Assembly: GCF_000154725.1 (NCBI RefSeq)
Contig: NZ_DS544873.1
Coordinates: 3,447,339 to 3,511,338, forward strand
Direction of reading: 5' to 3'
DNA: 64,000 nucleotides
Source of the DNA: Kordia algicida OT-1
GTDB taxonomy: Bacteria > Bacteroidota > Bacteroidia > Flavobacteriales > Flavobacteriaceae
Each line of letters begins with the position of its first letter. Positions within the stretch are counted from its first letter, which is position 1. Under the pieces are notes generated by a model. That model searched no databases and was not told the origin of the DNA. It saw only the letters and a program-made list of their open reading frames with translations. A program made the translations under genes and the position numbers. Below, piece after piece: positions 51,836 through 61,259 of the stretch.

Positions 51836-52456
51836 TTAGGCTTTATCAGAAGAATATGTAATCTTTCCATTGTTGGCTTTTAATTCTATTCTTTTCCCAT
51901 TTTTGTAGAAGATGATTTCCTGAGGTTTTTTCGTCTCAAAATCAAGTTGCTTTTTGTTTGTAAGGTGAATGTTCCCTTTTTTGGATTGAATTTTTGCTTC
52001 CGCAGAAAAATCTTCTAAAGTAACGTTTCCTGAGAGTAAGACCGCCAAAAATTTTTGATAGTTTCCTTTGATGTATACTTGCGTTTCGTAGCCTTCTAGC
52101 TGAACTTTGAGCTTTTTAGGTAGATAGAGATTCATTTTGATTGAAAATACCTTGTGCGCGCTTAGTTTGTCGTTTGGCATTTGAAAACCTTCTGCGAGTT
52201 CACATGAAAGTTGTAGTTGCTTGTTTTTGGTTGCTGTAATGACATTGACATCTTGGTAATATTCGCCTTCCATACTGGTTTCAATTTTAATGAAAGGATC
52301 GTTTGTGCTGAAGATGTTGAGCTGAAATATTTTTTCCGTATTGATTCGGATTTCTTCTATTCCATCAATTGTAATGGTTTGTTGCGTTATTTTTTGGGCA
52401 AAGCATGCAGTTGTGAATAGCATAAAAAAATAGGTTATGTAAGTCACTTTTTGCAT
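51836..52456 (-). CDS. Small secreted beta-rich protein (DUF4097-like)
   Basis: A 206-aa protein with signal peptide MQKVTYITYFFMLFTTACFAQ. The mature part has the repeating short beta-strand pattern of DUF4097/GIN-type beta-helix domains: IDGIEEIRINTEKIFQLNI, DVNVITATKNKQLQLSCEL, PKKLKVQLEGYETQVYIKG, LLSGNVTLEDFSAEAKIQSK, KGNIHLTNKK. No catalytic motif. It sits between lspA (53 bp) and a DksA-like gene. Likely periplasmic or surface; a role is not known. Confidence 0.75.
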   Translation of the reverse strand: MQKVTYITYFFMLFTTACFAQKITQQTITIDGIEEIRINTEKIFQLNIFSTNDPFIKIETSMEGEYYQDVNVITATKNKQLQLSCELAEGFQMPNDKLSAHKVFSIKMNLYLPKKLKVQLEGYETQVYIKGNYQKFLAVLLSGNVTLEDFSAEAKIQSKKGNIHLTNKKQLDFETKKPQEIIFYKNGKRIELKANNGKITYSSDKA

Positions 52457-52665
52457 TGTTTTGGGTTTTGGGTTAAGTTGTTATTTCTATATTTTAAATC
52501 ATAGTGTAAACTGCTAAACTTATAAACGCTTAAACTTCAACTTTGTTTTTAGCCTGCACTGAGTTTGCCAAAGTATGGACTCGTTCTTTGAAACTTCAAA
52601 TACACTTAGAAACTTCCTAATACCTAATTCCCAAAATCTAATACCTAAATTTTCAACTGTAAACT

Positions 52666-52691
52666 AAAAAAGCGCTCATTGAGCGCTTTTT
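52666..52691. terminator. Terminator after the DksA/TraR-like gene
   Basis: AAAAAGCGCTC, loop ATTG (or ATT), GAGCGCTTTTT: an 11-bp stem, 18 bp after the stop of the minus-strand gene. A/T tails on both sides. Confidence 0.85.
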
Positions 52692-52708
52692 GTATGATAT
52701 ATAGATTT

Positions 52709-53089
52709 TTATTTCTGCATATTTTTTGCTTCAATACTTAAAGTTGCATGTGGCACTAATTTTAAGCGTTCAGGATTGATTAGTTTTCCTGTTACTCTAC
52801 AGATTCCGTATGTTTTGTTTTCAATACGAATTAAAGCATTTTTTAGATCACGAATAAATTTCTCTTGACGAATAGCCAATTGCATATTTTTTTCTTTCGA
52901 CATGGTTGTTGATCCTTCTTCAAAAGCTTTGAATGTTGGTGAAGTATCATCAGTTCCATTGTTATGATCGTTCATATAAGCACTTTTTAATAGTGCTAAA
53001 TCTTTTTGCGCTTGATCTATTTTGTCTTGAATGATTGTTCTGAATTCTCCAAGCTGCTTGTCTGAGTATCTTATTTTAGTGTCTTCCAT
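52709..53089 (-). CDS. TraR/DksA-family protein lacking the zinc-finger cysteines
   Basis: A 126-aa protein with the long N-terminal coiled coil of DksA-like factors (LGEFRTIIQDKIDQAQKDLA, ..., IRDLKNALIRIENKTYGIC) and the C-terminal finger region YGICRVTGKLINPERLKLVPHATLSIE. Canonical DksA has four Cys; here only the first is kept, so zinc is probably not bound and the fold is held without it, as in some zinc-independent DksA relatives. The coiled-coil tip carries NDHNNGTDDTSP, with acidic residues as needed to reach the RNA polymerase active site. It starts 5 bp after ileS on the same strand. Likely a transcription factor acting through the polymerase secondary channel. Confidence 0.87.
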   Translation of the reverse strand: MEDTKIRYSDKQLGEFRTIIQDKIDQAQKDLALLKSAYMNDHNNGTDDTSPTFKAFEEGSTTMSKEKNMQLAIRQEKFIRDLKNALIRIENKTYGICRVTGKLINPERLKLVPHATLSIEAKNMQK

Positions 53090-53094
53090 GATCT

Positions 53095-56000
53095 CTATAT
53101 TTTTTTAATAAACAATACGGTGTTTACTTCATCGAAAGCAATTTCTGTTCCATTTTCTAGTTGATCCACAAATATAAGTTCTGCTGTCAACGTTTCCGTT
53201 TTCAGATAGTCTATATTTGCATTGATAGCATCGACTAAATGTTCATCTTTTTGTAGTGTTACTTGGATTTTATCCGTGACTTCAAACCCTGAATCTTTAC
53301 GTAAGTTTTGAATTCTGTTTACAAGTTCTCTTGCAATTCCTTCTTTACGGAGCTCTTGAGTTATGGTAACGTCTAACGCTACGGTAATTCCTCCCGAATT
53401 GGCTACTAACCAACCTTCTATGTCTTGAGAAGTGATTTCTACTTCTGTTATGTCTAATGTACTATTTTTTCCGTTAATTTCTACGGGTATTTTTCCTGTT
53501 TTTTCAATTTCGGCAATTTCTTCTTGTCCAAATTGCATGATTACTGCTGCAGCTGCCTTCATGTCTTTTCCAAATTTTGGTCCTAAAACTTTGAAATTTG
53601 GCTTTATTTGCTTGACTAATATTCCAGAAGCATCATCTAAGAGTTCTACTTCTTTTACGTTTACTTCCGATTTGATTAATTCGGCAACAGCCAAAATCTC
53701 CGCTTTGTTTTGTTCATCCAACACAGGAATCATGATACGTTGTAATGGCTGACGCACTTTGATCTTTTCTTTAGCTCTTAACGATAATACGAGCGAAGAT
53801 ATTGTTTGTGCGTTTTCCATTTTACGTTCTAACGACTTGTCAATGAACGATTCATCGTATTTTGGAAACGCTGACAAATGTACACTCTCAAAGTTTTCTG
53901 TAGTTGTTGCTAGCGTTAAATCTTTGTAAAGTCTATCCATATAAAAAGGTGCGATTGGCGCGCCTAGTTTGGCAACTGTTAGCATACACGTATATAAGGT
54001 TTGGTATGCTGATATTTTATCATGTCCGTAATCACCTTTCCAGAATCTTCTTCTACTTAAACGCACAAACCAGTTACTTAGATTTTCTTGTACAAATTCT
54101 GAGATGGCTCTTGCAGCTCTTGTAGGTTCGTACTCTGCGTAAAATTGATCTACGTTTTTGATAAGTGTGTGCAATTCAGAAAGTATCCAACGGTCTATTT
54201 CTGGACGTTCTGCCAGTACAATTTCGTCTTCGCTGTAGCTGAAATTGTCAATGTTTGCATATAGACAGAAGAATGAATATGTGTTGTATAACGTTCCGAA
54301 GAATTTACGGCGTACTTCTGCGATTCCTTCTAGATCGAATTTTAAGTTGTCCCACGGATTTGCATTCGAAATCATGTACCAACGCGTCGCATCTGGTCCG
54401 TATTTGTCTAAGGTTGTAAATGGATCAACTGCATTTCCAAGACGTTTAGACATTTTTTGTGCGTGTTTGTCTAGCACTAAACCGTTTGATACCACATTTT
54501 TATACGCAACCGAATCAAAAACCATCGTTCCTATTGCGTGAAGCGTGTAGAACCAACCACGAGTTTGATCGACACCTTCTGCAATAAAGTTTGCCGGATA
54601 GTTTTCGTTGTTGTCTATGAGTTCTTTGTTTTCAAACGGATAATGCCATTGTGCATACGGCATAGAACCTGAGTCAAACCAAACATCAATTAAGTCACTT
54701 TCGCGTTTCATTGGTTTCCCAGAAGGCGAAACTAGCGTTATTTGATCTACAATATGCTTGTGCAAGTCTACGTTGTCGTAGTTTTCATCAGACATGTTTC
54801 CAACTTCAAAAGAAGCGTAAACGTCTTTGGTTTCTACACCAGCGTCGATTGCTTTTTTGATTTCCGCTTTTAATTCTTCTAAAGAACCAATTATCAATTC
54901 TTCTTTTCCATCTTCTGTACGCCAGATTGGTAATGGAATTCCCCAGAAACGTGATCGAGATAAGTTCCAGTCGTTGGCACCTGCAATCCAGTTTCCGAAA
55001 CGTCCTTCTCCTGTCGATTTTGGCTTCCAGTTGATGGTTTGATTGAGTTCATGCATTCTATCTTTTACGTCCGTGATTTTGATAAACCATGAATCTAACG
55101 GATAGTATAATATTGGTTTGTCTGTACGCCAGCAATGTGGATAACTGTGCACATATTTTTCTACTTTAAATGCTTTGTTTTCAGTTTTTAGCTTGATGGC
55201 TAATTCGACATCAATTGATTTTTCTGGAGCTTCACCTTCTGCATAGTATTCATTTTTTACATATTTCCCTCCAAATTCGCCCAATTCTGGTCTGAATCGT
55301 CCTTGCAAGTCTACAAGTGGCGCAGGATTTCCTTCTTCATCTAATACTAATAATGGCGGAACTTCTGGCGTTGCTTCTTTGGCAACTTTAGCATCGTCTG
55401 CTCCAAATGTTGGCGCTGTGTGTACGATTCCTGTTCCATCTTCTGTGGTAACAAAATCACCCGAAATGACTCTAAAAGCATTTTCAGGATTTTGATATGG
55501 CAATGCGTAATCAAGCAATTGCTCGTATTTTATACCAACCAAGTCGCTTCCTTTGTGCTCGCTAGTTACTAAAAATGGTATTTTTTTGTCTCCTTGTTGA
55601 TACGCTTCTAGTTCTTCGAGGGTTTCCACTTTCGTGAATTTACCCGTAAATTGTTTCCCAACTAAGTTTTTTGCCAATACGACATTTATAGGTTCAAATG
55701 TGTACTGATTGTATGATTTTACAACGACATAATCGATTTTTGGTCCAACAGTTAGTGCTGTGTTTGATGGTAATGTCCACGGTGTTGTTGTCCATGCTAA
55801 GAAATGTACATCGCCTATGTTTTGTAAGGCTTCTGGCAAGGTTTCTTTGATGGTTTTAAATTGCGCTACAACAGTTGTATCTGTGACATCTTGATACGCT
55901 CCAGGTTGATTGACTTCGTGCGAACTTAGTCCTGTTCCAGCTTTTGGTGAATATGGCTGAATGGTATAACCTTTATACATTAAGCCTTTGTCGTAGACTT

Positions 56001-56499
56001 GCTTTAACAACCACCAAACGCTTTCCATGTATTTGGGTTTGTACGTGATGTACGGATCGTCCATATTTACCCAATATCCAGCTCTTTTGGTCATATCGTT
56101 CCAAATATCTGTATAACGCATAACTGCTTTTTTACAAGCTTCGTTATATTCATCGATAGATACTTTTTTGCCAATGTCTTCTTTGGTGATATTGAGTTCT
56201 GATTCTACTTTAAGTTCTACAGGAAGTCCGTGTGTATCCCAACCAGCTTTACGTTTTACTTGATATCCTTTTTGGGTTTTGTAGCGACAGAAAATATCTT
56301 TAATAGCTCTAGCCAATACGTGATGAATTCCTGGTAATCCGTTTGCTGAAGGTGGTCCTTCAAAAAACACGAATGATTCAGCTCCTTCACGTGAGGTTAT
56401 ACTTTTTTCAAAGATGTTGTTTTCTTCCCAATAGTTTAGTATTTCTTCTGCTACTACGGGTAAGTTGAGTCCTTTGTATTCTGTAAATTTGTTAGCCAT
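53095..56499 (-). CDS. ileS: Isoleucyl-tRNA synthetase
   Basis: A 1134-aa class I enzyme that charges tRNA-Ile. HIGH-type signature GLPGIHHVLARA near residue 55; the editing domain in the middle (VHFLAWTTTPWTLPSNTALTV; GTGIVHTAPTFGADD); KMSKR loop in DKHAQKMSKRLGNAVDP; a C-terminal anticodon-binding region and a long tail (ITQELRKEGIARELVNRIQNLRKDSGFEVTD). The length and absence of a C-terminal zinc-finger fit the eukaryote-like/IleS2 type common in Bacteroidota. Such enzymes can be less sensitive to mupirocin; that is family knowledge, not tested here. Terminator upstream at 56566-56596 separates it from the surface protein gene. Confidence 0.97.
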   Translation of the reverse strand: MANKFTEYKGLNLPVVAEEILNYWEENNIFEKSITSREGAESFVFFEGPPSANGLPGIHHVLARAIKDIFCRYKTQKGYQVKRKAGWDTHGLPVELKVESELNITKEDIGKKVSIDEYNEACKKAVMRYTDIWNDMTKRAGYWVNMDDPYITYKPKYMESVWWLLKQVYDKGLMYKGYTIQPYSPKAGTGLSSHEVNQPGAYQDVTDTTVVAQFKTIKETLPEALQNIGDVHFLAWTTTPWTLPSNTALTVGPKIDYVVVKSYNQYTFEPINVVLAKNLVGKQFTGKFTKVETLEELEAYQQGDKKIPFLVTSEHKGSDLVGIKYEQLLDYALPYQNPENAFRVISGDFVTTEDGTGIVHTAPTFGADDAKVAKEATPEVPPLLVLDEEGNPAPLVDLQGRFRPELGEFGGKYVKNEYYAEGEAPEKSIDVELAIKLKTENKAFKVEKYVHSYPHCWRTDKPILYYPLDSWFIKITDVKDRMHELNQTINWKPKSTGEGRFGNWIAGANDWNLSRSRFWGIPLPIWRTEDGKEELIIGSLEELKAEIKKAIDAGVETKDVYASFEVGNMSDENYDNVDLHKHIVDQITLVSPSGKPMKRESDLIDVWFDSGSMPYAQWHYPFENKELIDNNENYPANFIAEGVDQTRGWFYTLHAIGTMVFDSVAYKNVVSNGLVLDKHAQKMSKRLGNAVDPFTTLDKYGPDATRWYMISNANPWDNLKFDLEGIAEVRRKFFGTLYNTYSFFCLYANIDNFSYSEDEIVLAERPEIDRWILSELHTLIKNVDQFYAEYEPTRAARAISEFVQENLSNWFVRLSRRRFWKGDYGHDKISAYQTLYTCMLTVAKLGAPIAPFYMDRLYKDLTLATTTENFESVHLSAFPKYDESFIDKSLERKMENAQTISSLVLSLRAKEKIKVRQPLQRIMIPVLDEQNKAEILAVAELIKSEVNVKEVELLDDASGILVKQIKPNFKVLGPKFGKDMKAAAAVIMQFGQEEIAEIEKTGKIPVEINGKNSTLDITEVEITSQDIEGWLVANSGGITVALDVTITQELRKEGIARELVNRIQNLRKDSGFEVTDKIQVTLQKDEHLVDAINANIDYLKTETLTAELIFVDQLENGTEIAFDEVNTVLFIKKI

Positions 56500-56565
56500 T
56501 TTTTCTGCTCTGTATTGAATTTGCGAAATTAATGAATTTCATTGAATTGTAATGTGTTAAATAAA

Positions 56566-56596
56566 AAAAGACCACTTGGTTGTCAAGTGGTCTTTT
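56566..56596. terminator. Terminator of the T9SS surface protein gene
   Basis: AAAAGACCACTTG, loop GTTGT, CAAGTGGTCTTTT: a 13-bp perfect stem with A/T tails, 19 bp after the stop of the minus-strand gene. Confidence 0.88.
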
Positions 56597-56615
56597 GTAT
56601 ATGAGTTATTCTGTG

Positions 56616-59600
56616 TTATTGAATGACTAGCTTTTTACTAATTTTTCCTTTTTCAGAATAGATACTTATTACGTAAATACCACTTGCTTGGTTGTCAATA
56701 GGAATTCGAATAATGTTTTCGTCAATTCCTTCTTTGATAGAAATTATCTTTTGTCCAAGAATGGTGTGTAAATCAATTAGTTCTAGTTTGAAGTTGGTAT
56801 TGTTTGTAATTACCAATTCTTCCGTTTCTGTATCGGTGTACATGGTAATTCCACTTTCTAGAATTTCATTGTTAACACTTAGTGCATTTTCTGGTTTGAA
56901 AACCAACGAATATTTATCATCAGTAGCTCCTACAGGAATTGACACTTGAAAATCGCTTGCACGCAAATCGTGTGTTATGCCAGTGTAGTTATCTTTTATA
57001 TAGATTCCAACAGTGTTGTCTATATTTTCTAATGCATCTAATGTTATTGTTCCGCCACCTACTGTCTCAGTAACTAAACCAATTGCCACTTCTCTATCTA
57101 TATTAAAATCTGGCAATGCCTGAATTACGAATTTTTGATTTTCTAATGACCAATACATGTCATTTGCAGTAACTCCGATAGATTCTCCATCGTAACCTAA
57201 ATCAATTCCGTCAGTAGAATTTTCGTCAAATCCTAATAGTAATTGTCTACGGAAACCTTCTGGATTGATGTAACCTAAGCGAATTTTTTGTCTGGTATCT
57301 ACAGGCACACCATCTTCGTCGTATTCAATATCGTCGTCATCGTCAGAAGAAGTATCATCATCACTTTCGATATTTTCAGCAGCAGTATTTGTTGCATTTT
57401 CTGAGTTTTCAAACATGCCAGGATTTAATGTGTCATCAACACCATCTCTTACAAAAACTGATGTTGGAGACGATCCGTATTCACGAATTAAACCAGCAGA
57501 GTTTCCACGTTGTCCGTTGTTGAACTCAACCGTTGCGGTAAGTCCATTTCCTGCATTGTTATCACCTTGCACAAAGAAACCTTGTCCAACAGGAATGAAT
57601 CGTCCAGGAGTTTTTGTTCCTGAATCTGTTTGATTTACCGTTGGGTGCGACATTGCTGGTGTTCCTCCTAAGGTAGTATATGTAGCATATCCTCCTTGGT
57701 ATGCTAAAAGAACATGCGTTCCTCCGCCCCAATGTTCCCAGAAATATAATGTTCCTGAAGTAGCATCATTAGCCAAGTTATCAGCAATGAATTGATTGGC
57801 ATCTAAGACAGAAGGATATGGATTTCCAACTAAATACAAGTTTGTGTCACCTAAAGGACTTACTGTTATTGTACCATTGTTAGGTTTTCCTCTAAAGACA
57901 TAGTTTTGTTCTTCTAGTTCATCACTTGTATTAGAAACACCTTTCATGGTAAATCCTTCTCCTACAGAAATGCTTCCTGCGTTTCCTGTATATAACCATG
58001 CATCGTAATCTTCATCGCCACCATTGATAAATTTGTATATCCATCGTGAACTGATTGTGAATGGAGATGTTGATCCATCTGCGTTTGCTGGCACTGTCCA
58101 AGCAATAGGTCCTGGTGCACTTACATTAGTACCATCAAGGAAAACATCTTCCAATGCAAAACTTTGATTGTTTGCTGTTGTATTAATAGCTCCTACTGGC
58201 GAAGACCAATAATTGTATGTAAAGTTATTTGCTGTACCTTGTTGATCTTTTTCAATGTAACCAGAACTTGTAGTTGCTAAATCACTTCGTACAGTTTGTC
58301 TAAATTGACTTTCTCCGTTTAAATCAATGATTCCGTTGAGTTCTGTATACCAAGTGTTGATTAATTCAAAACCTGTTCCTCGTGTAGCTGCAAACGGAGA
58401 TGTATTGGTTACTACAGGATTTGTCCCTGTTACTGTAAGTGTTGCTCCGGCATCTACCGTTAATCCTAAGGTAGAGTAATTTGCATTGACCGTTACATCA
58501 TTTTTTATTTGAACTATAGACCAATTGATACTTGCTGCAGAAGGAATATCCCATACATTACCAAATTCCCAAGTAGCATCGTCTCCCCAATTTCCATCAG
58601 CAATACTTGTGTATGGCATTGGAGCAGTTTGAGGTTCTACCGCATTGATGTTTTTCATAAATAACGTATTGTCATTTCCTGTTACATCTTCAATTCGATT
58701 TCCTTTTATGGAAGACATGTCATAATAAGCTACTAATGAAGACCAAGGCACGTTGTTACCAGTAGTAAAGTCTTCTATATCTTTAGGAATTACAGAACCC
58801 ATTACATTAGCGCCGTTTTGTTCAATTTCTTGGTGCACCATTTCACGCAATTGATCTAATGTTAGAGCAACATTAAAAACTCTTACCTCATCAATGGAGC
58901 CTCTAAAGAAGTTCACATTTGACTCTGTTCCCATTCTAAACGGGTTGGTATTTGAGGCTAGCGGATCAATTCCTCCTCCACCTGCGCCACGTCCGTTTAA
59001 GTAGAAGTTGGCCCTACCTGAGGCTGTGTCTACTATGATGGCAAAATGAACCCAATCTCTAATTGTTGAGCTACCTGTTTGCCCTACAGCTCCTGTTTGT
59101 CCTTCTTGAAACCCTAATAATCCTGAATTTAGAAAGAATTTGTATTGTCCCGTAACACCAAGTATTCTACGGTCAGCAATTGTGGAAGACTGTCCCGGAT
59201 TTCTAATCCATCCCATCACGGTATAATCAGTTAACCCTCTGGTTACTGGCGATCTATCTTCTACATAATCGTCTATACCATCAAAAAATAGCGAATTATT
59301 TCCTGTAATAACTTCTGGCTCTGCAAGTGTAAAATATTGTCCGTCACTTAGGTTTACTCCTGTAAAAGTAATTATTCCACCAACGTTTGTTCCTTCATAG
59401 TTTTCATAATCAGAAAAACTATCATTGGTTGCTATGTATAATTCTAAATCGTCTAGGTTTGCGACACCACTACCACTCATGTCAAATCGTAATTCAACAG
59501 TTCCTACTTCAGCTGTCGTTTCATGAGCATGCCAAACTTTGTTTAGTATTCCCATCGTACGAGCAGGCAATGTTGTTGTCTGAATTGTTTCGGCAAGTCC

Positions 59601-61103
59601 GTTGCTTCCAACCATTAGGAAACTTCTATCGGTAGCAATACTTCCGCTTTCAACCTCCATTGTTAATATGTCTATAACATCAACATTAACACTATTTGAT
59701 TGTGTTTGTAATAATCCTGAGTTATCATCTCTACCTACTCCAAATACGTTGAATCCGTATCCTGCATTCGAAGAACCATTCCAAATGATAGTTCCGTTTG
59801 AGTCTAGGTAATTTTTACTTGTACCAGCGTATCCTGTTGGTGATGTTGATACGGTTGCAGTGTCCCAAAAAGCTTCATTAGCTCCGAGTGTTATTCCATA
59901 TTTTATGGCTAGGTATGATTCAACTCTTTCCAATTCGGCAGTTGTTAAATCTCTGTCATAAATGATAACTTCTGCGATATCTCCATTGAACCGAAAGCTT
60001 GAACCTGTGTTTCCACTTGATCGTCTAGCGCCAATAAGTACATCTGCAGCAACAGTTCCGTTAGAAATACCTTCATTGGTCGCGGCAACATCTACTACTC
60101 CGTTCATGTATGGTGTTAGTCTTGTAAAACTATTTCCTGTGTTTGCAACAACTCCACTTGTAATTTTTGGTTCATCACGAATGTGTAGTGTTCCAAAACG
60201 AACTGAGGTTGTAGGGTCACCTGTAGCTCTTCCTAGCGTGTGATGTAATGCTCTGTCGGTAAAGCCAGACCAGACTTGATAGTTTCGGTCAAATTCATCT
60301 GCTTTACTTACAACAGTACCAAAAGACGAGGCGTTTATAACAGTAATGACGGTCATTTCATCCGTAAGCGGTTGTATGTCTAGCTCAGGCTGATTTCCAA
60401 CATTTAAAAATTGTGTCCCCGTAAATCGTAATGTAGGATTAAAGTTGAGTCCGTTTGTAATGAACTGTGCATCGGAAGTTCCTTGTGAAGCGGCACTGAA
60501 TTGATTTGGTGATTGATCTTCCCAAGCATCTACGTCGGTTCCTGTTAGTGTAGTTCCGGCATCTGCCCGCATCCAAAGTTGTAGGTTTGAAATAACGTTT
60601 CCAGGATACGGCAATGCTTCTATTTCTACGGTATAATCTTCAACTTCTCCAAATATAAATTGTCTACAAGCATCTCCAACACCAGGAGAAAACTGGTATT
60701 CAAGCATTACTCTCATTCGTGTGGTTCCTGTAAGTGCCGTTACTGGGACAGTAAACGATCCTGAAAAAGAAGCTACGAAATCTTGTGTAAAGTTTACTAC
60801 AAGTTCTCCGGCATCATCAAAGTCACCATCTTGATTGTAATCAATCCAAACGGCAGCTCCTTGGTCGTCTGTAGAATTTTTTATTATAGTTACAGGGTAG
60901 TTTAATGTTCTTTTGATCGTTGTAAAAGTTGTGGCAGTAAAGTCACTATATCCAAGTGTTGTTGGTGGATTATTGATATCAGTGCCTACTTGAAAGCTAT
61001 CCACAAAGTCCAAGGAAGGGTCATTTCCTGCAGGAATACAATATTGGGCACTAGCAGAAGCAAAGAATAGCAATAAAGCTAAAAGTGAGTAGGTTTTTTT
61101 CAT
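56616..61103 (-). CDS. Large surface protein with GEVED, LamG domains and T9SS sorting domain
   Basis: A 1495-aa secreted protein. Order: signal peptide (MKKTYSLLALLLFFASASAQ); GEVED-type domain (about 20-160, CRQFIFGEVEDYTVEI); LamG/concanavalin-like domain (about 170-400: LQLWMRADAGTTLTGTDVDA..LERVESYLAIKYGITLG); a beta-rich section; a second LamG domain (about 605-760: LFFDGIDDYVEDRSPVTRGL..DEVRVFNVAL); further beta domains to about 1300, with an acidic DDDTSSDDDDDIEYDEDGV stretch; and a C-terminal type IX sorting domain ending GIYVISIYSEKGKISKKLVIQ. The T9SS tail means export across the outer membrane and probable surface anchoring. Role likely adhesion or glycan binding; no enzyme motif is seen. 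Confidence 0.9.
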   Translation of the reverse strand: MKKTYSLLALLLFFASASAQYCIPAGNDPSLDFVDSFQVGTDINNPPTTLGYSDFTATTFTTIKRTLNYPVTIIKNSTDDQGAAVWIDYNQDGDFDDAGELVVNFTQDFVASFSGSFTVPVTALTGTTRMRVMLEYQFSPGVGDACRQFIFGEVEDYTVEIEALPYPGNVISNLQLWMRADAGTTLTGTDVDAWEDQSPNQFSAASQGTSDAQFITNGLNFNPTLRFTGTQFLNVGNQPELDIQPLTDEMTVITVINASSFGTVVSKADEFDRNYQVWSGFTDRALHHTLGRATGDPTTSVRFGTLHIRDEPKITSGVVANTGNSFTRLTPYMNGVVDVAATNEGISNGTVAADVLIGARRSSGNTGSSFRFNGDIAEVIIYDRDLTTAELERVESYLAIKYGITLGANEAFWDTATVSTSPTGYAGTSKNYLDSNGTIIWNGSSNAGYGFNVFGVGRDDNSGLLQTQSNSVNVDVIDILTMEVESGSIATDRSFLMVGSNGLAETIQTTTLPARTMGILNKVWHAHETTAEVGTVELRFDMSGSGVANLDDLELYIATNDSFSDYENYEGTNVGGIITFTGVNLSDGQYFTLAEPEVITGNNSLFFDGIDDYVEDRSPVTRGLTDYTVMGWIRNPGQSSTIADRRILGVTGQYKFFLNSGLLGFQEGQTGAVGQTGSSTIRDWVHFAIIVDTASGRANFYLNGRGAGGGGIDPLASNTNPFRMGTESNVNFFRGSIDEVRVFNVALTLDQLREMVHQEIEQNGANVMGSVIPKDIEDFTTGNNVPWSSLVAYYDMSSIKGNRIEDVTGNDNTLFMKNINAVEPQTAPMPYTSIADGNWGDDATWEFGNVWDIPSAASINWSIVQIKNDVTVNANYSTLGLTVDAGATLTVTGTNPVVTNTSPFAATRGTGFELINTWYTELNGIIDLNGESQFRQTVRSDLATTSSGYIEKDQQGTANNFTYNYWSSPVGAINTTANNQSFALEDVFLDGTNVSAPGPIAWTVPANADGSTSPFTISSRWIYKFINGGDEDYDAWLYTGNAGSISVGEGFTMKGVSNTSDELEEQNYVFRGKPNNGTITVSPLGDTNLYLVGNPYPSVLDANQFIADNLANDATSGTLYFWEHWGGGTHVLLAYQGGYATYTTLGGTPAMSHPTVNQTDSGTKTPGRFIPVGQGFFVQGDNNAGNGLTATVEFNNGQRGNSAGLIREYGSSPTSVFVRDGVDDTLNPGMFENSENATNTAAENIESDDDTSSDDDDDIEYDEDGVPVDTRQKIRLGYINPEGFRRQLLLGFDENSTDGIDLGYDGESIGVTANDMYWSLENQKFVIQALPDFNIDREVAIGLVTETVGGGTITLDALENIDNTVGIYIKDNYTGITHDLRASDFQVSIPVGATDDKYSLVFKPENALSVNNEILESGITMYTDTETEELVITNNTNFKLELIDLHTILGQKIISIKEGIDENIIRIPIDNQASGIYVISIYSEKGKISKKLVIQ

Positions 61104-61259
61104 ATGTTAGGTATTTTAAGGCAAGGTAAATTTACTTCATTTATTATTTTTTTGGTAGTTTTTTATTATTAGAACTATGAATTTAGATGAAAACTATGAA
61201 TTTGTCGTTATAATTATCAATTAATTTCGATGAGTTGCAATTTTAACAATGTTTTTCTG

